A DNA stretch of 64,000 nt from Burkholderia glumae LMG 2196 = ATCC 33617 (GCF_000960995.1 NZ_CP009435.1:2542001-2606000); one strand, 5' to 3'. Shown: positions 47,087 through 54,750, counted from the first letter of the stretch. The notes: generated by a model from the sequence alone, not told the origin. Made by a program: numbers and translations.

Positions 47087-47104
47087 ATGACAGTCATTTG
47101 ACAA
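47087..47104. promoter_or_regulatory. Pho-box-like direct repeat upstream of the DUF47/Pit genes
   Basis: On the minus strand this reads TTGTCAA-ATGA-CTGTCAT: two 7-mers with the 11-bp period of PhoB boxes, the second a perfect consensus half. It lies 15-32 bp before the DUF47 ATG and downstream of a TACAAT (47069-47074). The inverted orientation weakens the case. Confidence 0.4.
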
Positions 47105-47118
47105 TTTCCGGAAATTTC

Positions 47119-47745
47119 ATGTTCGGCCGATTCATGCCCACCGAGGGCAAGTTCTTCGAAATCTTCAATTCGCACGCAAATTTCATCGTGGCCGGCGGCC
47201 GCGAACTCGAATTGCTGATCGACAATCTCGCGGACGCCGAGATCCACAAGCAGAAGGTCCAGTCGGCCGAGAAATCGGCGGACAAGCTTACCCACGAGGC
47301 GATCGACCTGCTGCACAAGACCTTCATCACGCCGATCGACCGTGACGACATCCACAAGCTGATCACGACGATGGACGACGTGCTCGACCTGATGGAGGAT
47401 GTCGCCACGGCCGTGCTGCTCTACGACGTGCAGTCCGTGACTTCGGAGGCGAGCCAGCTCGCGCGCATCGTCACGCAGGCCGTGCAGCACCTGCAGCAGG
47501 CGGTGGCGCTGCTGTCGGACATGAAGCAGTCGGCGCGCATCCTCAAGGCCTGCGAGGAGATCGACCGCTGGGAATCCGAGGCCGACCGCGTGCTGCGCTC
47601 GGCCATGTCGAAGCTCTTCCGCGAGGAGAACGACGTCAAGACGCTGATCAAGCTGAAGGCGATCTACGAACTGCTCGAGGAAATCACCGACAAGTGCGAG
47701 GACGTGGCGAACATCATCGAAGGCATCGTGCTGGAAAACGCCTGA
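47119..47745 (+). CDS. DUF47/PhoU-like phosphate transport regulator
   Basis: A 208-residue all-helical protein of the DUF47 (PF01865) family, distantly related to PhoU. The pattern ..LTHEAIDLLHKTFITPIDRDDIHKLITTMDDVLDLMEDVA.. with conserved acidic residues, probably metal-binding, is diagnostic. These proteins are usually encoded just upstream of Pit transporters and modulate them; here pit follows after 10 bp. ATG 47119 (MFGRFMP) is preferred over TTG 47098. Confidence 0.93.
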   Translation: MFGRFMPTEGKFFEIFNSHANFIVAGGRELELLIDNLADAEIHKQKVQSAEKSADKLTHEAIDLLHKTFITPIDRDDIHKLITTMDDVLDLMEDVATAVLLYDVQSVTSEASQLARIVTQAVQHLQQAVALLSDMKQSARILKACEEIDRWESEADRVLRSAMSKLFREENDVKTLIKLKAIYELLEEITDKCEDVANIIEGIVLENA

Positions 47746-47755
47746 GCCGACGACG

Positions 47756-48766
47756 ATGCATTCGATACAACTCGCCATCTGGGCCGTCGCGACGCTCGTG
47801 ATCGTCGCGCTCGTGTTCGACTTCATGAACGGCTTCCACGACGCGGCGAACTCGATCGCCACCGTCGTTTCCACCGGCGTGCTGAAGCCGCAGCAGGCGG
47901 TGGCATTCGCCGCCGTGTTCAACGTGGTCGCCTATTTCGTGTTCCACCTGAAGGTCGCGCAGACCGTGGGCAAGGGCACCATCGATCCCGCCATCGTCGA
48001 TCATTACGTGGTGTTCGGCGCGCTGGTCGGCGCGATCGGCTGGAACGTCATCACCTGGTATTACGGGATTCCGTCGAGTTCGTCGCATGCGCTGATCGGC
48101 GGGCTGGTCGGCGCGGCCGTCGCGAAATCGGGCTGGGGCTCGCTGAATCTCGACGGTCTGATGAAGACGGTGGCCTTCATTTTCGTCTCGCCGCTGCTCG
48201 GTTTCGTGCTCGGCTCGCTGTTCATGCTCGTGGTGTCCTGGTTCTATTTCCGCACGCCGCCGAGCAGGGTGGACCGGCGCTTCCGCAAGCTGCAACTGGT
48301 CTCGGCCGGGCTCTACAGCCTCGGCCACGGCGGCAACGACGCACAGAAGACGATCGGCATGATCTGGATGCTGCTGATCGCGACCGGCTACGCCTCGGCC
48401 GGCGCCGATGCGCCGCCCATCTGGGTGATCGGCGCCTGCTACCTGTCGATGGGGCTCGGCACGCTGTTCGGCGGCTGGCGCATCGTGCGCACGATGGGGC
48501 AGAAGATCACCAAGCTCAAGCCGGTCGGCGGGTTCTGCGCCGAGCTGGGCGGGGCGATCACGCTGTTCTCGGCGTCCTGGCTCGGCATCCCCGTGTCGAC
48601 CACGCACACCATCACGGGCGCGATCGTCGGCGTGGGCGCGACGCGCAAGCTGTCGGCCGTGCGTTGGGGCGTGGCCGGTAATATCGTGTGGGCCTGGGTG
48701 CTGACGATTCCGGCCTCGGCGCTGATCGCAGCGGCCGGCTGGTGGGTGGGGCACCAGGTGTTTTGA
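47756..48766 (+). CDS. pit: Inorganic phosphate transporter, Pit family
   Basis: A 336-residue polytopic transporter for low-affinity, proton-coupled metal-phosphate uptake. The two inverted signature motifs are GFHDAANSIATVVSTG at the N-terminus and GHGGNDAQKTIGMI in the second half; ASWLGIPVSTTHTITGAIVGVGA is also typical. Eight or more hydrophobic spans are visible. It is transcribed with the DUF47 gene. Confidence 0.95.
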   Translation: MHSIQLAIWAVATLVIVALVFDFMNGFHDAANSIATVVSTGVLKPQQAVAFAAVFNVVAYFVFHLKVAQTVGKGTIDPAIVDHYVVFGALVGAIGWNVITWYYGIPSSSSHALIGGLVGAAVAKSGWGSLNLDGLMKTVAFIFVSPLLGFVLGSLFMLVVSWFYFRTPPSRVDRRFRKLQLVSAGLYSLGHGGNDAQKTIGMIWMLLIATGYASAGADAPPIWVIGACYLSMGLGTLFGGWRIVRTMGQKITKLKPVGGFCAELGGAITLFSASWLGIPVSTTHTITGAIVGVGATRKLSAVRWGVAGNIVWAWVLTIPASALIAAAGWWVGHQVF

Positions 48767-48775
48767 TGCGTTGGA

Positions 48776-48795
48776 CCGGCGGCTGTTGCCGCCGG
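48776..48795. terminator. Hairpin after pit
   Basis: An 8-bp perfect GC stem with TGTT loop, 10 bp after the pit stop. No T tract follows, so termination is possible but unproven. Confidence 0.4.
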
Positions 48796-48974
48796 ATTCA
48801 GCGGGATGGTGATGTCGCGCCGCGTGCCGATGGCCGCGGCGCGCTTTGCTTTGGGCGGCCGCGGGCCGAGCGGCTGTCGTGGCCGGGGCACGGGCTGTTG
48901 TCGAGGGCGGTGCGCTGTCGCGGCGCGGCACGCGAGAACCTCGCGGCGGGGACGGGCGCAGCGCGGGGAGCGAC

Positions 48975-50129
48975 TCAGTCGCTGCCGTTCGCGAAGCGGG
49001 CGATCGGATCGTCGCCGCTGCCGGCGGTGGACGGCGGCGCCGTCGAGGCGCGAATCACCCGCACGCCGTCGGGCGAGGCGAGCCGCGCCTGTTGCGCTGC
49101 CGCGCGCGCGGTGGGCGGCGGCGGCTCGAATGCGTCGGCGGCGGCGTCGATCGCATCGGGCTCGGCGTTTGCGGCCGCCGCCGGAGCCGGCGCGGCATAG
49201 CTGCCGCCGCGCGTAGCGGCGGCCGTCGCGAGGCTCTGGCCCGCGGATGCGGATGGCGCCGCCGCTGCGGCGGGGGTGGTTGCAACGGCGCTCGTCGCGC
49301 CTGCCGCACGGGCCTGGCGCTGCGCGGCCGAGAGTGCGGCGGGCGGTGGCTCGAACGGATCGGCGCCTGCAGCGGCGTCCTGAATCGGCGGCGACATGCC
49401 GTGGGCGGCGGCTGTCGGCGCTGCCATGGCCACGGCCGGCGCCGGCTCGGCTCGCGCCGTCGCATATGCCGGTGCGGCGGCTGCCCCGCGCGGTGTTGCC
49501 GACAGCGATGGCGGTGCGGAGGAGGGCGGCGCCTCGGGCTGGCGGTTGTCGGCTTCGTAGGTCGGCGTATCGAACGGTGTCGGCGCATGGCGCGGCGGCG
49601 CTACGCGCCGGATGCCGTCGAAGTGCTTGGCCCAGTAGGGATTGGTCAGATAGTCGAGCCGCACCGTGCCGCCTGTCGAGGGCGCGTTGACGAAGCGCAG
49701 CTTGCCCACGTAGATCCCGACGTGAGAATGCGGCCGCCCGGTGGTGTTGAAGAACACGAGGTCGCCGGGCGCGATCTCGTCGGGCTCGACCGACACGCCG
49801 CGCGTGCTCATCTCGGCGGTGGTGCGCGGCAGCGACACGTTGGCGGCGCGCGACACGATATAGCGCACGAGGCCGCTGCAATCGAAACCCGCGTCGGGCG
49901 TGTTGCCGCCCCAGCGGTAGGGAATGCCGACGAGGCTCATCGCCTGGATCGGGATTTCCTCGCGGCCGATGCTGTGATCGACGAAGTTCGGGAAGTCGGG
50001 CGGCGGTGCGAAGGCGCGCGGCGTGCTGATGCGCGGGCCCGCGGACGAGCGCGCCGACCGCTGCTGCGGCGCGGTCGAGCACGCGGCGAGCAGGGAAACG
50101 ACGACGATCGATAGCCAGATTCGCAGCAT
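48975..50129 (-). CDS. NlpC/P60 peptidoglycan endopeptidase lipoprotein
   Basis: A 384-residue outer- or inner-membrane lipoprotein. The lipobox LLAAC gives Cys17. The NlpC/P60 domain at about 55-175 holds catalytic Cys84 (DCSGLVRY) and His136 (SHVGIYVG), and should cleave D-Glu-mDAP type bonds. The long C-terminal half (about 185-384) is Ala/Pro-rich and likely disordered. It contains an internal duplication, DPFEPPPAALSAAQRQAR versus DAFEPPPPTARAAAQQAR. The tail is much longer than in Spr/MepS. A minus-strand promoter is at 50186-50215. Confidence 0.92.
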   Translation of the reverse strand: MLRIWLSIVVVSLLAACSTAPQQRSARSSAGPRISTPRAFAPPPDFPNFVDHSIGREEIPIQAMSLVGIPYRWGGNTPDAGFDCSGLVRYIVSRAANVSLPRTTAEMSTRGVSVEPDEIAPGDLVFFNTTGRPHSHVGIYVGKLRFVNAPSTGGTVRLDYLTNPYWAKHFDGIRRVAPPRHAPTPFDTPTYEADNRQPEAPPSSAPPSLSATPRGAAAAPAYATARAEPAPAVAMAAPTAAAHGMSPPIQDAAAGADPFEPPPAALSAAQRQARAAGATSAVATTPAAAAAPSASAGQSLATAAATRGGSYAAPAPAAAANAEPDAIDAAADAFEPPPPTARAAAQQARLASPDGVRVIRASTAPPSTAGSGDDPIARFANGSD

Positions 50130-50158
50130 CGGGAGGAGGGCCGGGCGCCGGTGAGGCG

Positions 50159-50177
50159 CCCGTCGTATGACGACGGG
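50159..50177 (-). promoter_or_regulatory. Hairpin in the leader of the NlpC gene
   Basis: CCCGTCGT/ACGACGGG, 8-bp stem with a 3-nt loop, about 30 bp before the start codon and within the predicted 5' leader. Confidence 0.45.
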
Positions 50178-50185
50178 TAATGCGG

Positions 50186-50215
50186 ATGGTAGTCGGTCCG
50201 GCCTGGCTTCGGCAA
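50186..50215 (-). promoter_or_regulatory. Promoter of the NlpC lipoprotein gene
   Basis: On the minus strand: -35 TTGCCG (complement of 50210-50215), an 18-bp spacer, -10 TACCAT (complement of 50186-50191). The predicted start is near 50179, about 50 nt before the ATG. Confidence 0.5.
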
Positions 50216-50266
50216 GAATTCTTCAGATAGAACTTGAGAAGTTGCCCGAATTTTGGGCAGGTGCGG

Positions 50267-50288
50267 GGAGTTTTTGCGCAAAAACTCC
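50267..50288. repeat. 22-bp perfect palindrome
   Basis: An 11+11 bp perfect inverted repeat (GGAGTTTTTGC and its complement) with no loop, upstream of the NlpC promoter and after the unknown gene at 50415. A second smaller dyad (TGCCC/GGGCA) is at 50243-50259. Lack of a T tract argues against a simple terminator; a protein-binding site is possible. Confidence 0.75.
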
Positions 50289-50414
50289 GACCCTGAATGT
50301 GATTGGGCAGTTAATGGAGGGGATTGCGAACGGCGACACCCCAGGCGACTGCCGTGTGAGCGAGCCTTGGCCGGCGTATCGACGGGGCGTGATGCCGTCG
50401 CGCTGCGCGAATCC

Positions 50415-50945
50415 TCATTCGAAGTATTCCGGATAATATTTCGGACAGATGTAGTGCTTTGTATCCACGGGCGGATCGACTCTCTCCAGCCAAGCCGATG
50501 CGAGCACCGCCTCTACGGCTTGCGCCGCTTGCACGTCCGCCTCTGTCACTGTGTAGGGCGCGCCGGCGATGGAGATCGTCGCCACGTTACGCCCGCACCA
50601 GACGAACACCGGCTTACCTGCGATGAGGCAGCGTCCCGGCTGTCGGATCCATTCGGTTCCTGGGACCAGCGACGGAAATTTCACGAACTCGTCGGCCTTA
50701 TAAGCGATGCCGAACTCCGGTTGGGGCGGCTTCTCCGAATACTTGACCGGAACGATGCCCAGTGACAGCAGGAATTTTTCCAGGTCCTGGGCCGTTTCAT
50801 AGCGGTAGGCAAGGTCGAGAGAATCGCCATCATTGGCATGTCCGCCATAGGCCCTGAAAAAACGGAATAGCGTCAGGCGCTTCGCCCAATCCCGAAGCGT
50901 GGCTTCCGGGTGAGACTCAAACAAGTACTGTTTCCATCGGTCCAT
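50415..50945 (-). CDS. Hypothetical protein, 176 residues, accessory
   Basis: No family is recognised. A GGAAG ribosome site precedes the ATG at 50945 (MDRWKQYLFESHPEATLRDWAKRL). There is no signal peptide or membrane span; the protein is mixed alpha/beta, with aromatic-rich ends (SLDLAYRYETAQDLEKFLLSLGIVPV and the C-terminal YICPKYYPEYFE) and several Trp/Tyr. DNA composition is visibly less G/C-rich than neighbouring core genes, and third positions are mixed, consistent with recent acquisition. It might be a cargo gene such as an immunity protein, but nothing in the sequence proves it. Confidence 0.7.
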   Translation of the reverse strand: MDRWKQYLFESHPEATLRDWAKRLTLFRFFRAYGGHANDGDSLDLAYRYETAQDLEKFLLSLGIVPVKYSEKPPQPEFGIAYKADEFVKFPSLVPGTEWIRQPGRCLIAGKPVFVWCGRNVATISIAGAPYTVTEADVQAAQAVEAVLASAWLERVDPPVDTKHYICPKYYPEYFE

Positions 50946-51022
50946 ATTGCTTCCGCCAACCTGAACCACCGACTATCGGGGGCGTTCATGTCCAATTTGC
51001 TGGGCCTGCCAACGAGGCCGGA

Positions 51023-51117
51023 TTGTCGACGATTTGGACGTTGGCGTCGAACCTCTCGAACTGGCCGAACACGGCCTGCTGCCAACCGGCAGCGCGCGAC
51101 CGCCGCAGACCGACACG
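51023..51117 (+). repeat. Diverged direct repeat, left copy (flanks the VOC gene)
   Basis: Aligns without gaps to 51591-51685. The last 56 bases (51062-51117) match at 42 of 56 positions; TTGTCGACGA opens both copies at the same offset. The copies are 568 bp apart and enclose the VOC gene. Confidence 0.75.
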
Positions 51118-51196
51118 AAATGGACCTTCGCAGTACGCAGCACCCCAAAAGCGGACGTTCAACGGCCTTCGATCCGAGAAAAACGGCGGGCAGCGC

Positions 51197-51547
51197 TCAA
51201 ATGTGCGCAAGAACATTGATCAGTTTGTTGAACGGGTCGCGAACGAAGAACCGACGGACCCCCCACGGTTCGTCAACCGGACCATATTCGATGGCAAAAC
51301 CCGAAGCCTTGACGCGCTCATATGCTGATTCCACATCGTCTACTTCGATCGACAGATCGGGCACCGGGGTGCCGGAGCCTCCTTCTTCGGCGAAGCTCAC
51401 CTGAATTGTCATCTTGGTTCTAGAACCGTAAGTCTGAATCCACCCGTGATCCATACAAAGCTCAAGACCGAAAATGTCTTGATAGAACGACCGGGCTCGA
51501 TTGAGATCGAGCGCCTTGAAGTTGGCTACCACACGTTGAACTTGCAC
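51197..51547 (-). CDS. VOC-superfamily (glyoxalase/bleomycin-resistance-like) protein
   Basis: A 116-residue single-domain VOC protein. The pattern NFKALDLNRARSFYQDIFGLELC, then DLSIEVDDVESAYERVKASGFAI, and GVRRFFVRDPFNKLINVLAHI is diagnostic of the beta-alpha-beta-beta-beta fold; VOC metal sites would be built from such strands in a dimer. The start is GTG at 51547 behind GAGGAG; there is no usable ATG. Functions in the family range from glyoxalase and dioxygenase to antibiotic binding, and none can be chosen. It sits inside a diverged direct repeat. Confidence 0.85.
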   Translation of the reverse strand: MQVQRVVANFKALDLNRARSFYQDIFGLELCMDHGWIQTYGSRTKMTIQVSFAEEGGSGTPVPDLSIEVDDVESAYERVKASGFAIEYGPVDEPWGVRRFFVRDPFNKLINVLAHI

Positions 51548-51590
51548 GTTTGTCTCCTCGCAATGGGATGGGACTGCTTCATGCAATTGA

Positions 51591-51685
51591 TTGTCGACGA
51601 AGCAGCAAGCGGTGTCGACAGGCCGTTCATGGCCAAACGCGGTTGGCCGCCGCCCGGTGACGCGCGACCGGCGCAGATCGACCCG
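51591..51685 (+). repeat. Diverged direct repeat, right copy
   Basis: The partner of 51023-51117 (75% identity over the last 56 bp, ungapped). In both copies an AAAGCGG core follows 23-31 bases after the repeat end. Same orientation. Confidence 0.75.
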
Positions 51686-51788
51686 TTCCGGCCACTCAAC
51701 GCTCTCGAAAGCGGCCAGTCGTTGTGTATGCCAAAATTGCGCTCGATAGCGACACTCCCTAACTTTATGTTCGCAAACTGGGGAACCA

Positions 51789-52490
51789 ATGAGCACGAAT
51801 GGCAGAACCGATACTCACAACCTGTCGGTGTACAAGTGGAAGAAATTGGGGAAGGAGTCGCTTCTAAATGCGCTTAGGCTTCACCGAGATGCGATTCTTC
51901 TCTTTGAAGCCAATTCTTTTCCGTCTGCGTTCCAGTTGTCGGTTCTGTCATTGGAAGAATTTTCGAAAGCCAAGTGGATCGAGCACTATTACTACAGTTC
52001 GATTACGAATTGCGGGTTCGAAGAGGTGGAGTTTGAGCAGCAGTGGCTGAAGCTTCTTTACATACATTTAGAGAAGCAATATGCCTTTGTTGCGCGCGAC
52101 ATGTTTGAATATCCGCCATCCCTTGTCGAATTTATAAAAAATGGAGGCTTGGAGCGGCGAAAGCAGCAAGCTGTCTACGTCGGACTGGATCGTGATCGAA
52201 AGACTGTACTAGTAAAAGATCGCATTTCACTTCCCTCATCGGTCAAGCAAAAAGAAGCAAAGCGAATGATTTCGTGGATAAACGCAGAGTTTTTTCTCAT
52301 ACACAAGACACTGACGTTTTACGAGCAATACTTTGGAATTAAAGAAATGGATGAGGTTATGCTTTCGCCATCGGCCAATGTGATATTTGAATGGCCTTAC
52401 AAATCCAGAACGAGATCAGCCAAACACCGCCACGCGCATATCGTGCTGCATAAGGATGGTAATCAAGCTGGACCACTGCGTCGTGACTGA
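51789..52490 (+). CDS. AbiV-like abortive infection protein (HEPN-type)
   Basis: A 233-residue protein. The N-terminal helical pair, NALRLHRDAILLFEANSFPSAFQL followed by SVLSLEEFSKAKWIEHYYY (residues 27-69), matches the AbiV family of phage-resistance proteins, which is assigned to the HEPN superfamily in the literature. The SLEEFSK motif (54-60) is the family core. Near the C-terminus, basic RTRSAKHRHAHIVLHK (207-222) contains R-x5-H spacings like HEPN ribonuclease sites, but its position there is unusual. G+C is about 42% over 52021-52140 (50 of 120 counted), far below the genome, so this is clearly foreign DNA. No partner gene is adjacent. A GGGGAA ribosome site precedes ATG 51789. Confidence 0.7.
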   Translation: MSTNGRTDTHNLSVYKWKKLGKESLLNALRLHRDAILLFEANSFPSAFQLSVLSLEEFSKAKWIEHYYYSSITNCGFEEVEFEQQWLKLLYIHLEKQYAFVARDMFEYPPSLVEFIKNGGLERRKQQAVYVGLDRDRKTVLVKDRISLPSSVKQKEAKRMISWINAEFFLIHKTLTFYEQYFGIKEMDEVMLSPSANVIFEWPYKSRTRSAKHRHAHIVLHKDGNQAGPLRRD

Positions 52491-52553
52491 CCGGTTGTGG
52501 CCGACAACAGCCAACCCACCATGATCCCCCGTGAAAATCCCCCCGCCGGACCC

Positions 52554-52585
52554 AAAAAAAAGCGCCCCCGAAGGGGCGCTTTTTT
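52554..52585 (-). terminator. Bidirectional terminator between the AbiV-like and PhoH genes
   Basis: A8, stem AGCGCCCC/GGGGCGCT (52561-52568 and 52573-52580) with CGAA loop, then a T run to 52585. It ends the phoH transcript on the minus strand and can stop the AbiV-like transcript on the plus strand. Confidence 0.9.
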
Positions 52586-52613
52586 CAACCACCAAACCAT
52601 CCGGCACAACCAC

Positions 52614-54425
52614 TCACAGAATATCCGACGCGTAATCCGCCAGCCGCGAGCGCTCGCCCCGAGCCAGCGTCACATGTCCGCTGTGCCCCCAGCCCTTGAA
52701 GCGGTCCACCACGTACGTCAGCCCCGAGCTGCCCTCGGTCAAATAAGGCGTATCGATCTGCGCGATATTGCCGAGGCAGACGATCTTCGTACCGGGGCCG
52801 GCACGCGTGACGAGCGTCTTCATCTGCTTCGGCGTCAGGTTTTGCGCCTCGTCGATAATCACGTACTTGTCGACGAAAGTGCGCCCGCGCATGAAGTTCA
52901 TGCTCTTGACCTTGAGCCGCGAGCGGATCAGTTCCTGGGTGGCGGCGCGCCCCCATTCGCCGGCCGCGTCGTCGGTCTTCTGCAGCACCTCGAGATTGTC
53001 GTCGAAGGCGCCCATCCACGGCTGCATCTTCTCTTCCTCGGTCCCCGGCAGGAAGCCGATGTCCTCGCCCACCGGCACCGTCGCGCGCGTGACGATGATC
53101 TCGTTGTAGCGCTTGTCGTCGAGCACCTGCGCGAGGCCCGCCGCGAGCGCGACCAGCGTCTTGCCGGTGCCGGCCTGGCCGAGCAGCGTGACGAAGTCGA
53201 TCTCGGGGTTCATCAGCAGGTTCAGCGCGAAATTCTGCTCGCGGTTGCGCGCCGTGATGCCCCACACGTTGTTCTTGTGGTGGCTGTAGTCACGCAGCGT
53301 CTGCAGCAGCGCCGTCTTGCCGTTCAACTCGCGCACGATCGCGTGGAAGGTCGGCTCGCCGTTGCGCGGCTCGAGATAGAGGAACTCGTTGACGAGCATC
53401 GAGGCCACCAGCGGGCCGGTCACGCGGTAGTACGTGGTGCCGGTCTTGGTGTCCTGCCAGCTCTCCATGCCCTTGGCGTGCTTGGTCCAGAAATCCTGCG
53501 GCAGCTCGCGCACGCCCGAGTACAGGAGGTCCTTGTCCTCGAGCACCTGATCGTTGAAGTAGTCCTCGGCGGGCAGGCCAAGCGCATGCGCCTTGATGCG
53601 CATGTTGATGTCTTTCGACACCAGCACGACCAGGCGGTCGGTGCGCTCGCGCTGCAGCGCGCGCACCACGCCGAGGATCTGGTTGTCGGCCTTGCCCTGA
53701 GGCAGGCCTTCCACCGGCTCGATGTCGGTCAGCGTGGTCTGGAAGTAGAGCCGGCCGAGCGCCTCGCGGCTGCCCAGGCGCGACAATGCGATGCCCTCCG
53801 AGATCGGACCGGCGTCGGCCACCAGCGCGTCGAGCGTGCGGCTCACCTGACGCGCGTTGCGCGCCACTTCCGACATGCCCTTCTTGTGGTTGTCGAGTTC
53901 CTCGAGCGTCATCATCGGCAGATAGACGTCGTGTTCCTCGAAGCGGAACAGGCTGCTCGGGTCGTGCATCAGCACGTTCGTGTCCAGCACGAACAGCTTC
54001 TGCAGTTCGACGGCGGGGGCCTTCTTGCGCGTGCGTGTGGCACGCGCGGCTTCGCCGGCGGCCGCTGCCGGCGCGGCGGCGGCCACCGGCGCTTCGGCAC
54101 GTGCCTCGGGCCGGGCCGGCACCGGCGCTTGCACCGGCGTCAGCAACGCGGCGGTCTGGCGCGACTTGCGCGACCGCGTGCCGGACGTCGTCGCGGCGTC
54201 GGCCGCGGCCGGCGCCACCGCGTGCAGCGCGGCGGGAGCATTGGCGGCGGGAGCCATCGGAGCGGCGACGTTGGCAGGCGAGGCGTATTCGGCTACGGCC
54301 GCGGCGGCGGTCGCCGTGTCCCCATCGGCGGCGCGCTTGGGGGTGCGGCTGGGGCGCGCTTTCGCCTTGTATTCGTCGGGCGGCAGCAGGCTGCCGAGCT
54401 TGCTGGGGGGAGTAGGCAAAGGCAT
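52614..54425 (-). CDS. PIN-PhoH fusion ATPase/RNase
   Basis: A 603-residue PhoH2-type protein. Residues 1-140 are Ala/Pro-rich low complexity. The PIN nuclease domain spans 143-280 (LFVLDTN with Asp148, Glu174-Glu175, KADNQ Asp247, SKDINM Asp272), so acidic residues for metal are in place. The PhoH ATPase follows: Walker A GQAGTGKT 416-423, Walker B VIIDEAQN 522-529, GNIAQIDTPYL. Such fusions act as ATP-dependent RNA helicase-ribonucleases and in some actinobacteria belong to toxin-antitoxin loci; no antitoxin is seen here. The 3' terminator is at 52554-52585. Confidence 0.93.
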   Translation of the reverse strand: MPLPTPPSKLGSLLPPDEYKAKARPSRTPKRAADGDTATAAAAVAEYASPANVAAPMAPAANAPAALHAVAPAAADAATTSGTRSRKSRQTAALLTPVQAPVPARPEARAEAPVAAAAPAAAAGEAARATRTRKKAPAVELQKLFVLDTNVLMHDPSSLFRFEEHDVYLPMMTLEELDNHKKGMSEVARNARQVSRTLDALVADAGPISEGIALSRLGSREALGRLYFQTTLTDIEPVEGLPQGKADNQILGVVRALQRERTDRLVVLVSKDINMRIKAHALGLPAEDYFNDQVLEDKDLLYSGVRELPQDFWTKHAKGMESWQDTKTGTTYYRVTGPLVASMLVNEFLYLEPRNGEPTFHAIVRELNGKTALLQTLRDYSHHKNNVWGITARNREQNFALNLLMNPEIDFVTLLGQAGTGKTLVALAAGLAQVLDDKRYNEIIVTRATVPVGEDIGFLPGTEEEKMQPWMGAFDDNLEVLQKTDDAAGEWGRAATQELIRSRLKVKSMNFMRGRTFVDKYVIIDEAQNLTPKQMKTLVTRAGPGTKIVCLGNIAQIDTPYLTEGSSGLTYVVDRFKGWGHSGHVTLARGERSRLADYASDIL

Positions 54426-54750
54426 GGTGTCCCTCGGGAGGAATCGTGTCGCTTGGAATGCGCCGCGGTTCGCATCCTGTCACGTGCTCGCACGTGCAGT
54501 TTGCGCGCGGCGGCGCACATGGGTGTCAAAACGCCGGTTCGCCTAGTTTTCGATCAGCTCCTTGACGGACGGACGCGGCGCGGGCCGCGCAAGACCATGA
54601 AAAAAGCCGCTGCCCCCGAACAGGGGCAAGCGGCTCGGCTTCCTGCTGCGTACTGCGCCTCACGGGCCTAAGCGCCTCATGTGGTGCGCCTGCGCAGCGG
54701 CGAAAAAGATGGGGCTGACGGGCATTCATTGCGGCCCAATATAACCCGCC
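54426..54750. other. Intergenic region between phoH and the Bcp-like gene
   Basis: 325 bp. From the phoH side it has a 5' leader with two CACGTG hexamers (54481-54486, 54491-54496) that can pair as a hairpin, and a TTGACA on the minus strand (complement of 54524-54529) with no good -10. The Bcp terminator is at 54600-54635. No gene is supported. Confidence 0.6.
54600..54635 (-). terminator. Intrinsic terminator of the Bcp-like gene
   Basis: A 12-bp stem (54605-54616 with 54623-54635, one bulged base) and, on the minus strand, a T6 run from 54605 to 54600. Confidence 0.87.

Noticed and set aside
52614..54425. PIN-PhoH as part of a toxin-antitoxin pair
   Set aside because: No small antitoxin gene is upstream in the 325-bp gap, and the protein is a common housekeeping type in beta-proteobacteria.
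54526..54729. A 67-codon minus-strand frame in the phoH-bcp gap
   Set aside because: It runs through the Bcp terminator hairpin and has no coding signal.
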